Position numbers and translations under genes: made by a program
The notes under the pieces: generated by a model
Told to the model about the DNA's origin: nothing
Seen by the model: the letters and a program-made list of their open reading frames with translations, nothing else
The model's database searches: none
DNA from: Streptomyces sp. NBC_00249
Lineage (GTDB): Bacteria > Actinomycetota > Actinomycetes > Streptomycetales > Streptomycetaceae
Length of the DNA stretch: 64,000 bases
Reading direction: 5' to 3'
Assembly (NCBI RefSeq): GCF_026342355.1
Contig: NZ_JAPEMV010000010.1
Location: forward strand, 310,001-374,000
Shown: one piece after another, positions 40,935 through 48,787 of the stretch
How the letters are laid out: each line of letters begins with the position of its first letter
Numbering within the stretch: the first letter of the stretch is position 1

Positions 40935-43302
40935 AGCGCTGCCACCACCGCCGGGGTGGGGCGGGCTCCTGACGCAGCACAGCATCACGCGCCAGCAACG
41001 CCGCTTCTTGCTGCTCCGTGTGGCCGTCCTCTCCGAGCATCACCGCGACCCGCTCGAAGGCCTCTGCGGCCTCTTCATTCCGGCCCAGCGACGCAAGGGC
41101 GAGCCCACGCAGTCGCAGCGCGGCGCCCTCCTCACTTCGGTACGCCGTACCGGCGAGGAAGGAGCAGGCCAGCTCTCCCGCCTCCAATGCGTCCGCCGCT
41201 CGTCCCAGCCTCAGGTAGATCAGACCCATACCGGTACGGGCGGAGGCTTCACCGTTGCGGTCCCCCGCCTCTTCGAAGAGGACGAGGGCCTCCGCGTACC
41301 GGGCGTAGGCCTCGTCCAGCCGCCCGCTCTTCAGTAGTGCCGCCGCGATTCCGTAAATCGTCCAGGCGGCCCTGATCCGATGGCCCAGCATGCTGAGGAG
41401 GGCCAAAGCCTGTTCCTGCACAGCCAGAGACTCCTCACGGCGGCCGGCCCTCCCGAGCGCGTTCCCGAGAAAACCCAGCCAGACCGCCTCCCGCTGGCGG
41501 TCCCCGGCTTCCTGCATGTGCGCAACCGCTTGCCGGTAAGCGTCGATGGCCTCGTCCGTCAGTCCCATCTCCTGGTAGACCTCGGCAAGGCGCACGAGTA
41601 CGGTGCCTTCGCCGTGCCGCATGCCCAGCTCGCGGAAGACCGCCAGCGCCTGTTCGTGGGCCTTCCGCGCCTCCTCGAACCGGCGCGTCATGCGGTACGC
41701 ACCCCCCAGCAGGTTAAGGGCCCTGGCCCCCGCCTCCTTGTGGGGCGTGCCGTCGAACAGGGTCAGGGCCTCCATCAGCAGCTCGATCGCCTCTGGGAGC
41801 TGCCGCGCGTTGAGCAGGGAACCCGCGAGGTTGGTCATCGTCGCGCCGAGGACCCCACGGCTCCCGGCCTCCCGCACGGCGGAAAGCAGGTGCCGCGTGA
41901 GTTGGATGCCTTCGTCCGTGTGCCCGTAGAGCTGGAGGTACGGTCCCAGATCATCCGCCAGTCGGATAGCGGTCCCGATCCGGCCCGAGTCGGCGGAAAG
42001 ACCCATGGCGGCAATCAGCAGGGGCCGTTCCGTGTCGAGCCAGTGCAGCGCCTTGTCCAACGGCAGCGCCTGAGCACCCTGGCTGTCCACCGCCGGGCCC
42101 CGCACACCGAGCGCCCGCACCGCCTCCGCGACCTCTGAGCACAGCCCCTCCAGCAGGGAGTCGACGGCCGCCTCCCGCCCGTCCCCCTCCGCGCACTCCT
42201 CGCCCCGCTCAACGGCATACATCCGCACCAGGTCGTGCATCCTCCAACGCCCCGACCCCACCGGCTGCTCCACCACCAGGCTCGCCCGGGCCAGTGCGGC
42301 CAGCTTCGGCCGTACGTCCGCCTCCCCGGCCAGCAGACCGGCGTACACCGTCGAGCAGTCCGGGCCCGGATTGACCGTCAGCAGGCGGAACAGCCGGGCC
42401 TGGTCCGCCGGGAGCCGCGCGTACGAGAGGTCGAACGCCGCCCGCACCCCCACCGGCACCTCCCCGGCCCCACCGCCCTCGAAGGTCAGCGCCTCCAGCC
42501 CGGCGGCCAGCTGCCCCGCCAACTCCCCTACGGACAGCCCCGGATCCCCCGCCAGCAGCGCCCCCGCCACCGTGAGGGCCAGCGGCAGCCGCCCGCACCG
42601 CCGCGCGACCTCCGCGAGCGCGGCCGGCTCCCGCGCGGGCCGGAGGTCACCGGGCAGCGCGGCGGCGAGCAGCTCCACCGCCGCCCCGGCGCCCAGCTCC
42701 TCCAGCGCCACCACCCGCGCCGCGAACCCGGGTGCCACCAGCCGGTGCCGGGAGGTGATCAGCAGCCGGTGCGCGCCCCCGGCCGGGACCAGGTCGCGTA
42801 CCTGGGCCACCGACCCGGCGTCGTCCGCGACGACCAGCACCCGTTGGCCCGCCCGCGCGAACCCGGCCAGCCGCGCCCGGTACAGCGCCACCCGCGCTTC
42901 CGGCGACCCCGGCATGTCGGTGTCGCGGATCCCCAGCAGCCGCAGCATCTCCTGCACGGCCTGGGCTCCGCTCAGCCCGCCGTCGGGGGCGTAGCCGCGC
43001 AGCGGGAGGAAGAACACCCGGTCCCCGAACCACCCCAGCTCCACCGCCCGGTGGGCCGTCGCCACGGCGAGCGCGCTCTTGCCGACCCCGGCCAGCCCGG
43101 CGACCACCGCCACCGCCGGGCCGCCGTCCGCGAGCAGCCCGGCCAGCTCCTTGACCGGCCCGTCCCGCCCTACGAGTACAGCGGGCCCTTCGGGGAGCCC
43201 GAGCAGCGCCCGGGGCGCGGGCCCGGTGGTGACGTAGTCCCCGGCGACCTGCGTGATGTGCGCGTGCCCGTCGGCGCGGGCCCACTGCTCGGCGGCGCTC
43301 AC
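40921..43302 (-). CDS. STAND ATPase: short N-terminal motif, NB-ARC, TPR repeats
   Basis: This 793-residue protein is of the NB-ARC/TPR type. Residues 8-24 hold ARADGHAHITQVAGDYV, a short motif shared with the adjacent membrane protein. Walker A is GLAGVGKS (69-76), Walker B LVVADD (156-161) and the sensor LLITSRH (180-186). A winged-helix part follows. From about residue 430 to 770 there are many TPR units (for example RRFEEARKAHEQALAVFREL, GLTDEAIDAYRQAVAHMQEA). Such proteins are signal-regulated oligomerising switches. It overlaps the membrane protein gene by 4 bp (ATGA), so they are coupled. Confidence 0.88.
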   Translation of the reverse strand: MSAAEQWARADGHAHITQVAGDYVTTGPAPRALLGLPEGPAVLVGRDGPVKELAGLLADGGPAVAVVAGLAGVGKSALAVATAHRAVELGWFGDRVFFLPLRGYAPDGGLSGAQAVQEMLRLLGIRDTDMPGSPEARVALYRARLAGFARAGQRVLVVADDAGSVAQVRDLVPAGGAHRLLITSRHRLVAPGFAARVVALEELGAGAAVELLAAALPGDLRPAREPAALAEVARRCGRLPLALTVAGALLAGDPGLSVGELAGQLAAGLEALTFEGGGAGEVPVGVRAAFDLSYARLPADQARLFRLLTVNPGPDCSTVYAGLLAGEADVRPKLAALARASLVVEQPVGSGRWRMHDLVRMYAVERGEECAEGDGREAAVDSLLEGLCSEVAEAVRALGVRGPAVDSQGAQALPLDKALHWLDTERPLLIAAMGLSADSGRIGTAIRLADDLGPYLQLYGHTDEGIQLTRHLLSAVREAGSRGVLGATMTNLAGSLLNARQLPEAIELLMEALTLFDGTPHKEAGARALNLLGGAYRMTRRFEEARKAHEQALAVFRELGMRHGEGTVLVRLAEVYQEMGLTDEAIDAYRQAVAHMQEAGDRQREAVWLGFLGNALGRAGRREESLAVQEQALALLSMLGHRIRAAWTIYGIAAALLKSGRLDEAYARYAEALVLFEEAGDRNGEASARTGMGLIYLRLGRAADALEAGELACSFLAGTAYRSEEGAALRLRGLALASLGRNEEAAEAFERVAVMLGEDGHTEQQEAALLARDAVLRQEPAPPRRWWQRFTRG

Positions 43303-43658
43303 TCGGATGGCCCGTCCGGCTCACCGCCGCCGGTCTGCCGTACGCGGGACTCCCCGTCGGCGCGGGCCGCCTGGTCCACCGGGCCGCCGCCCCCGCCGCT
43401 CTGCGTGATCCGGCTGCTGCCGGAGGCGCGGGCGCGCTGGCGTACGGAGTTCCCGCCGCCGCCCTCACCGGCCCACCAGCCGCCGACCAGCGCGCACACG
43501 GCCGCCATGGCCCCGCCGAAGCCTGCGGCGGCGGACACCCGGTCGGAGTCCTTCTCGGGGAACCATCCGAAGGGGTCCCACAGCCCCAGCCGGAACCCCA
43601 CCAGGAACACGATCCCCGTGCCCCCGACGACCACAACCCACCGCAGCGGACGCGACAT
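43299..43658 (-). CDS. Two-helix membrane protein with repeated signalling-type motif
   Basis: This 119-residue protein has two membrane helices (WVVVVGGTGIVFLVGFRLGL, FGGAMAAVCALVGGWWAG) and a Gly-rich cytosolic tail. The tail has two copies of a short motif: RARASGSSRITQSGGG (about 75-90) and AARADGESRVRQTGGG (about 97-112). The same motif starts the STAND ATPase encoded directly downstream. This resembles the paired short motifs by which some bacterial NLR-like proteins pass a signal to membrane partners. The ATG at 43656-43658 begins MSRPLRWVV. The role is inference. Confidence 0.75.
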   Translation of the reverse strand: MSRPLRWVVVVGGTGIVFLVGFRLGLWDPFGWFPEKDSDRVSAAAGFGGAMAAVCALVGGWWAGEGGGGNSVRQRARASGSSRITQSGGGGGPVDQAARADGESRVRQTGGGEPDGPSE

Positions 43659-43695
43659 TGGCCCCCCTCGACCGAACCTCCCGGGAGAGCCGAAG

Positions 43696-44115
43696 CTAGC
43701 AGCCACACCCCCGGAATTCGCACCAGACGACCTTTCCGGGCGCCCTCGGAACCACCCCCCACGCGTCGGAGACCGCCTCCACGAGCGTCAGCCCCCGCCC
43801 GAGCGGCCGCCCGGCCATCCGCGACAGCCCGGGCCCGCTGTCGTGCACCTCGATCCGTACGGTGCCGTCGAAGTAGAGCAGCCGCAGCAGATAGCCCCGG
43901 CCGCGCGGGACCCCGTACCGCAGGGCGTTGGTCGCGAGCTCGCTCACGCAGAGCAACATCTCCCCGTCCCGGTCGTCGGCACCCCAGGCGTGCAAGGTGT
44001 CACGTGTGAACTGGCGCGCAGCCGCGATGGTTTGGGGCGCGCGGAGGTAGAGGCGCTCACGCAGGAGAGCAGCCTGATTATGCAGATTCACGGGACGATC
44101 GTCGCGCGGAGTCAC
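43696..44115 (-). CDS. Anti-sigma-type HATPase (RsbW/SpoIIAB fold)
   Basis: This protein of about 139 residues has the GHKL ATP-binding fold: the N box LCVSELATNALRYGVP (about 55-70), the G1-type VHDSGPGLSRM (90-100) and RGLTLVEAVSDAWGV. It lacks a phosphoacceptor domain. Such proteins bind and phosphorylate antagonists or hold sigma factors. In Streptomyces they often sit beside XRE and DUF397 genes, as here. The start is uncertain: GTG 44113-44115 is chosen; a GTG at about 44091 is possible. It is followed 37 bp on by the small membrane protein gene. Confidence 0.8.
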   Translation of the reverse strand: MTPRDDRPVNLHNQAALLRERLYLRAPQTIAAARQFTRDTLHAWGADDRDGEMLLCVSELATNALRYGVPRGRGYLLRLLYFDGTVRIEVHDSGPGLSRMAGRPLGRGLTLVEAVSDAWGVVPRAPGKVVWCEFRGCGC

Positions 44116-44132
44116 TAGCGTGTCACCGAGCG

Positions 44133-44164
44133 CCGACCCGTACTCCTTGATGAGTACGGGTCGG
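44133..44164. promoter_or_regulatory. 13-bp inverted repeat in the XRE/HATPase divergent promoter
   Basis: The arms CCGACCCGTACTC (44133-44145) and its exact complement (44152-44164) are separated by CTTGAT. It lies between the divergent XRE and HATPase genes, where an XRE regulator of the WhiJ kind would bind. Confidence 0.65.
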
Positions 44165-44204
44165 TACGAGGTAATTCGCAAGCACAGGTGGGGAGTCCGC
44201 TGCC

Positions 44205-45029
44205 ATGCCACCGAAGAAGCGCACACGGCCCAACGCGACGACCATGAAGATGGTCGGCATGCAGGTGGCCACAGCCCGAAGCGCCAAGGACCTGACGCAG
44301 AAGCAGCTCGCGAAGCTGATCGGACAGGACACGGAGACCGTCGCATCGATCGAACAGGGCCGCCGAGCCCTGATGCCGAATGTCGCGGAGCTGATGGATC
44401 TACATCTCGGCCTGCCGGGCCTGCTGTCCGTCGCGGCCCACGAGATGCCCGGACGAGATGCGAGCCCTCCGTGGTCCGAGGAGTACATGGACCTTGAACA
44501 GCGTGCGATCACGCTCAATTGGTACGAGTCCATGGTCATCCCGGGCATCCTGCAGACCGAGAGTCAGATGCGGGCCCTCTTCCGCTGCCGCGTCCCGGCG
44601 TTCCCACCCGATGAGATCGAGACCCTGACCGTCCGGCGGCTTGCGCGGGTCCAGATCCTGCACCGCCAGTACCCGCCGAACCTCACCTTCGTCATCTCGG
44701 AAGCGGCGCTCCGCGACAGGATCGGCGGAGACGCGATCTACGGCGAGCAGCTGCGGCACCTGCTGGTCTGCATGGAAATCCCGCACGTCGCCGTTCAGGT
44801 CCTGCCACTCGGCCAGACGTACCATCCCGGCCTGTCCGGCTCGTTCACCATGCTGGAGACTCCCGAACACGAACACGTCGGCTACTTCGAAGGTCAACGC
44901 GGCAGCAAGCTCGTCACCGATCCCGACGACGTCAGCATCCTTGCCCAGCGATATGCAATGCTGCGAACTCAGGCCCTCAACCCCCAGGACACGAAGGGCC
45001 TGTTGAACTGCCTGCTAGGAGAGCTATGA
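44205..45029 (+). CDS. XRE family regulator with DUF5753 domain
   Basis: This 274-residue protein has an N-terminal helix-turn-helix of the Cro type (ARSAKDLTQKQLAKLIGQ, TETVASIEQGRRALMP) and a C-terminal DUF5753 domain (YESMVIPGILQTESQMRALF, VAVQVLPLGQTYHPGLSGSF). It is the WhiJ/AbaA-like type that pairs with a downstream DUF397 protein. It probably represses genes linked to development or antibiotic production until the DUF397 partner relieves it. It is divergent from the HATPase gene. Its stop overlaps the DUF397 gene start. Confidence 0.9.
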   Translation: MPPKKRTRPNATTMKMVGMQVATARSAKDLTQKQLAKLIGQDTETVASIEQGRRALMPNVAELMDLHLGLPGLLSVAAHEMPGRDASPPWSEEYMDLEQRAITLNWYESMVIPGILQTESQMRALFRCRVPAFPPDEIETLTVRRLARVQILHRQYPPNLTFVISEAALRDRIGGDAIYGEQLRHLLVCMEIPHVAVQVLPLGQTYHPGLSGSFTMLETPEHEHVGYFEGQRGSKLVTDPDDVSILAQRYAMLRTQALNPQDTKGLLNCLLGEL

Positions 45030-45205
45030 GCAGCACACTGAAGTGGTTCAAGTCGAGTTACAGCAGCCCCGACGGCGACCAGTGCCTGGAAGTCGCCACC
45101 TGCCCCCACCAGGTCCACGTCCGGGACTCCAAGGTGCAGGACGGCCCCGTCATCGACCTCACCCCCGCCGCCTGGGCCGCCCTCACGGCGTGGACGGCCC
45201 GCTGA
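45026..45205 (+). CDS. DUF397 protein
   Basis: This 59-residue protein has the DUF397 signature: KWFKSSYSSPDGDQCLEVA and VHVRDSKVQDGPVIDLTPAAW. These small proteins modulate the XRE regulators with which they are co-transcribed. The ATG at 45026 overlaps the XRE stop (ATGA). The gene overlaps the convergent TetR-type gene by 23 bp at the 3' ends. Confidence 0.9.
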   Translation: MSSTLKWFKSSYSSPDGDQCLEVATCPHQVHVRDSKVQDGPVIDLTPAAWAALTAWTAR

Positions 45206-45800
45206 GCCCGTGCAACAGCAGCGCGGTGATCGTGTCCACGATCTCCGCGTCAGTGGCCCCCGGGCCGTCGCCCCGCGCGGTAACGGCCGCGTAGCCCAGC
45301 GTCGAGACCATCGCCCCCATCGCGGCCGCGACCAGCGTCGGGTCGCCGGGGAGGCGGTGGCCCTGTCCGGTGAGCCATTCCAGGTGCTCCCGCAGGACGC
45401 TCGTCTCCCGCGTCAGGCTCGTCCACGCCCGCCCTTCCCCCGGCGGGCCGGCGAGGTTCGTCTGCATCAGGGCCACGACCACCGGCAGGTGGTCCCGGAT
45501 CACGCCCCACGTCACGGCCAGGTGCGCGCGTAGCTGTTCCGGGTCGGTCAGGTCGTGGTCGGCCGGGTGGTCGCCCGCGCCGATCTCCTCGTCGGCCTGC
45601 CCGTTCATGTCCTCCATCAGCGCCCGCAGCACGGCGTCCTTGTCCGCGAAGTGGGCGTAGAAGGACCCCGTCGCGCGGCCGGCCTCACGGGTGATGTCCG
45701 TGATCTTCGTGTCGAGGTAGCCGCGTTCGGCGAACAGTCGCCGCGCCGCGTCCTTGAGCGCCGCCTCGGTCTCCGCGGCCTTCTCCTTGCGTACGCCCAT
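45183..45800 (-). CDS. TetR family transcriptional regulator
   Basis: This 205-residue regulator has the TetR helix-turn-helix (AALKDAARRLFAERGYLDTK, ITREAGRATGSFYAHFADKD) and an all-helical effector domain. It is divergent from a FAD monooxygenase gene, its likely target. The intergenic region (45801-45912) contains an AT-rich block with several ATTCA/TGAAT elements, candidate binding sites. The ligand is unknown, perhaps the monooxygenase substrate. It is convergent with the DUF397 gene and overlaps it by 23 bp. Confidence 0.88.
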   Translation of the reverse strand: MGVRKEKAAETEAALKDAARRLFAERGYLDTKITDITREAGRATGSFYAHFADKDAVLRALMEDMNGQADEEIGAGDHPADHDLTDPEQLRAHLAVTWGVIRDHLPVVVALMQTNLAGPPGEGRAWTSLTRETSVLREHLEWLTGQGHRLPGDPTLVAAAMGAMVSTLGYAAVTARGDGPGATDAEIVDTITALLLHGLSGPSTP

Positions 45801-45859
45801 GGGTGGCGCTCCTCTCCGGGCTTGACGTGTGCCCTCCCGGTCATCATAGTGAACCCTCG

Positions 45860-45895
45860 TTCGATGAATTCAGATTCAGTGAATATTGATTCATG
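45860..45895. promoter_or_regulatory. Candidate TetR operator, AT-rich
   Basis: The block around GATGAATTCAGATTCAGTGA and ATATTGATTCATGG contains the palindrome TGAATTCA and an outer dyad ATGAAT...ATTCAT. It is much richer in A/T than its surroundings and lies between the TetR gene and the monooxygenase gene. It is the best candidate operator for this pair. Confidence 0.5.
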
Positions 45896-45912
45896 GAGTG
45901 GGGTGGGTCCGC

Positions 45913-47130
45913 ATGAACGTCATCGTCATCGGCGCCGGGGTGGCCGGAGCGGCGACCGCGATAGCGCTGCGCAGGCTCGGGCTGGAGGTGACCGTCTACG
46001 AGGCGTACGCCGAACCGGCGGGCCAGGTCGGGTCGTTCCTCAGCCTGGCCTCCAACGGCCTGCGCGTCCTGCGCTCCCTCGGGGTCCTGGAGGAAGTGCA
46101 ACGCGCCGGGATCGACGTGCCCCGCCAGCGCATGTGGTCGGGCTCGGGGAAGTTGCTCGGGGACGTCCCGCGGGGCCGGCCGGGCGGCGACGCCCTGCAC
46201 AGCGTGACCCTGATGCGGGGCGCGCTGGTCGAGGTCCTGCGCGCGGAGGCGGTGGCGGCGGGGGCGGTCGTCGTGACCGGGGAGCGGCTGGTGGACGTGA
46301 CCACCGTCGAGGAGGGCGGCGTACGGGCGGAGTTCGCGAGCGGTCGCACCGCGCGGGCGTCGCTGCTCGTCGGCGCGGACGGCATCTGGTCGGCGACCCG
46401 TACGCTGCTCGCCCCGCACGCGCCGACCCCCGAGTACGCGGGCCTGTACAGCATCTCGGGCGTCGCCGAGGGCATCGAGACCCCGCCCGGCGTCTTCAAC
46501 CTGACCTTCGCCCGGGGCGGCGCCTTCCTCCACCTCGCCGCACCCGGCGACCGGGTCTGGTGGTCGGCCCAGGTCCCCGGCGCCACCGAGCCGGAGCCCG
46601 GCCTCACCGACGAGGAGCGGCTCCAGCACCTCGCCGGTCTCTACCGCCACGACCAGGTCCCGTCCGCGATCCTGGCCGCCACCACCGCACTGCACCGCCC
46701 CACCCCGATGCACCGGCTCGGCGCCGTCCCGGTCCGCCACGACGACCGGATCGTGCTGATCGGAGACGCCGCACACCCCGTCGGCGCAGGTCAGGGCGCG
46801 TCGATGGCCCTGGAGGACGCGCTCGTCCTGGCGCGGTCCCTGGCCGCGGAGCCCTCGGTGGCGGCCGCCCTCGCGGCGTACGAGGCCACCCGCTCCGCCC
46901 GCGTCGCCACGATGGTCAAGGCGTCCTCGGACAACCGCGACGCCAAGACGGCCGGTCCGCTCGCACGGCGGATGCGCGACCTCGTGATGCCGCTCGGGAT
47001 CCGGCTCTTCTACGCGAGGGCGACGGCCTGGCTCTACACCCACGACTGCGGCGAACTGCCCGCTGCCCGTCCTGCGGCGGACGGGCAGCGGCGGTCCGGT
47101 GCGTCAGGAGGTCACTGGGTCAGCGGGTAG
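45913..47130 (+). CDS. FAD-dependent monooxygenase
   Basis: This 405-residue protein begins MNVIVIGAGVAGAATAIALR, the FAD-binding Rossmann motif. The middle motif is VGADGIWSATRTLL. The second FAD motif is RIVLIGDAAHPVGAGQGASM. It is of the salicylate-hydroxylase-like group and probably hydroxylates or epoxidises a small molecule with NAD(P)H and oxygen. The TetR gene divergent from it is probably its regulator. Its 3' end overlaps the convergent DUF1876 gene by 19 bp. Confidence 0.88.
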   Translation: MNVIVIGAGVAGAATAIALRRLGLEVTVYEAYAEPAGQVGSFLSLASNGLRVLRSLGVLEEVQRAGIDVPRQRMWSGSGKLLGDVPRGRPGGDALHSVTLMRGALVEVLRAEAVAAGAVVVTGERLVDVTTVEEGGVRAEFASGRTARASLLVGADGIWSATRTLLAPHAPTPEYAGLYSISGVAEGIETPPGVFNLTFARGGAFLHLAAPGDRVWWSAQVPGATEPEPGLTDEERLQHLAGLYRHDQVPSAILAATTALHRPTPMHRLGAVPVRHDDRIVLIGDAAHPVGAGQGASMALEDALVLARSLAAEPSVAAALAAYEATRSARVATMVKASSDNRDAKTAGPLARRMRDLVMPLGIRLFYARATAWLYTHDCGELPAARPAADGQRRSGASGGHWVSG

Positions 47131-47384
47131 GAGTGCCTGCCCGTGGCCGCGTCGATCTCCGTATGCGCTTTCTGCAGCAGCTGGGACGCGAGATCCATGA
47201 GCGCACGCGCTCCCGCGATCTCCTCGCCGACCCGCAGCTGCTCCGGGTCGGACGGGTGACGCATGGCGTAGCCGCGCGCCTTCACTTCGGTGCCATCCGC
47301 GAGCCTGAGCAGGGTGGCCGCACTCGTGCGGTGACCCTCCTCGGAGAATTCCAGCTCGACATGCCACCCGACGAGCGTGGACAT
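47112..47384 (-). CDS. DUF1876 protein (dsRBD-like)
   Basis: This 90-residue protein has the DUF1876 pattern WHVELEFSEEGHRTSAATLL and VGEEIAGARALMDLASQLLQ. The fold is proposed to be dsRBD-like. It is common and short in Streptomyces. No precise function is known. It starts MSTLVGWHVE and overlaps the convergent monooxygenase gene. Confidence 0.88.
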   Translation of the reverse strand: MSTLVGWHVELEFSEEGHRTSAATLLRLADGTEVKARGYAMRHPSDPEQLRVGEEIAGARALMDLASQLLQKAHTEIDAATGRHSYPLTQ

Positions 47385-47437
47385 GGCTGATCACCTCCAC
47401 AGTAGGCCTCTGCCTCCAGGGTCCTCCCGGCCCGCGC

Positions 47438-47818
47438 CTACGGCCAGTCGATCAGGCTCCAGAAGACGACGAAGTTCAGCACGACCAGCCCGGGCGCCCC
47501 CAGGGCCAGTGCGATGCGCCGCGCGGCGTTGCGCCCCCGCCAGGGCAGCGCCCAGCAGGCGACGAGCAGCGCCAGGACCAGGAGCAGTCCGACCATGAAC
47601 ACCGGCCACGCCAGCCCGAAGCTCGCGTCGAACCGGTCGGAGGCCTCGTCGGCGCAGGAGTCGCAGGCCATCGGCGAGATCCCGGCGAAGAACAGCGAGA
47701 GCGCGGCGGCGGGCAGCGTCAGCAGCGTGGAGACCAACGGGGCGATGAAGGCCCGGGAATCACGGGCGTCGCGGGCGTCACCGGCGGCGGCAGCGGCGGG
47801 GGCGGGGTTCTCGGTCAC
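47438..47818 (-). CDS. Hypothetical membrane protein
   Basis: This protein of about 126 residues has three hydrophobic segments (FIAPLVSTLLTLPAAALSLF, WPVFMVGLLLVLALLVACWA, GAPGLVVLNFVVFWSLIDW). A short outer loop carries the pair MACDSCADEA. The start is uncertain: GTG 47816-47818 is chosen because residues match typical (M)TENP starts; an ATG at 47854 is also possible. Function is unknown. The 210-bp gap up to the TetR gene (47819-48028) holds only an AT-rich patch (TTTCTAGAAA at 48018). Confidence 0.6.
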   Translation of the reverse strand: MTENPAPAAAAAGDARDARDSRAFIAPLVSTLLTLPAAALSLFFAGISPMACDSCADEASDRFDASFGLAWPVFMVGLLLVLALLVACWALPWRGRNAARRIALALGAPGLVVLNFVVFWSLIDWP

Positions 47819-48028
47819 GCTCCGATCAAAGCCGACCGGCCCCCGCCCCGGCATGAGCCCCCGTACTCAACCCCTGCCGCCGCCACCCCCGCCCGCCATG
47901 AGTATCCGTGGCGGGCCCCGCCGCGACCGCCTGCCTACCCGGATCCTCCCCTGTGCGACCCGGGGCTGCTGCGGTCACCACCAGTGTGCCGCGCCACGCA
48001 TCCCGTTGTGGAGTATTTTTCTAGAAAC

Positions 48029-48622
48029 TTATTCTGGTTCAAGGGAGCACCAGATCCGGTCCGGAAGGACCTTCGCCGCCTCGTCGAGGTCGAGCTCGTA
48101 CGTGCTGGCCAGCCATCTCCGCGCCGCCTCCGCGACCGGACCCATCACCAGCACCTCCACCAACGGCACGGACAGCGGCCGGATTTCGCCCTTCTCCATC
48201 CGCGTCCACATCCAGGCGCCGATGTCCGCGAGCATGACCTCCTTGGCCGCGCGGATCTCCTCGGCATGGATCGCGAGGTACCCGGAGTAGGCGGAGGCAT
48301 GGATGAACAGGGCGGCGTCCCGCTGCTCCTGCGTGAAGCGAAGGTAGGCGCGCACCAGCGCCCGTACGCCCGTCCGCGCGGTCCGCGTCCGGGTCACCGC
48401 ATCCGTCAGCTCCTCGAAGAGGCGGCCCATGCAGCGGGTGTACAGGGCGGCGGCGAGCCCGTCGAAGCTGCCGAAGTGGTGGTAGAGGCTGCCCAGGCTC
48501 ACCCCGCTCGCCGCCGTCACGGCCTGCACGGTGAAGCCCTGCTGGCCCGACTCCGAGTACACGCGCAGGGCGGCGGTCAGGAGCTGGTCGACGGTGGCCT
48601 CGCCACGCTGTTGCTTCACCAT
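48029..48622 (-). CDS. TetR/AcrR family transcriptional regulator
   Basis: This 197-residue protein has an N-terminal TetR helix-turn-helix (VDQLLTAALRVYSESGQQGF, VTAASGVSLGSLYHHFGSFD) and a helical ligand domain. It is divergent from a secreted alpha/beta hydrolase gene 165 bp away and may control it. The start MVKQQRGEATV has no strong upstream AGGAG. The stop lies in an AT-rich patch. Confidence 0.87.
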   Translation of the reverse strand: MVKQQRGEATVDQLLTAALRVYSESGQQGFTVQAVTAASGVSLGSLYHHFGSFDGLAAALYTRCMGRLFEELTDAVTRTRTARTGVRALVRAYLRFTQEQRDAALFIHASAYSGYLAIHAEEIRAAKEVMLADIGAWMWTRMEKGEIRPLSVPLVEVLVMGPVAEAARRWLASTYELDLDEAAKVLPDRIWCSLEPE

Positions 48623-48787
48623 GCCCGCCAGCGTAAGTCCCCTCCCCGGGACGTACGCCCGGGGATGTACGGCCGGCCCCGGCGTAGATCCACGGGCCGA
48701 TGGCAGCCGCCCGCGCTCCTCCTAGCGTGAGAGGCGTCGGCCCGCAGCGGGCCGCACGCCCCTGACGGACCCGCAGAGAGGAACCCG

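Noticed and set aside
48018..48027. TTTCTAGAAA palindrome as an operator
   Set aside because: It is short, AT-rich and at the 3' end of the TetR gene. There is no supporting context.
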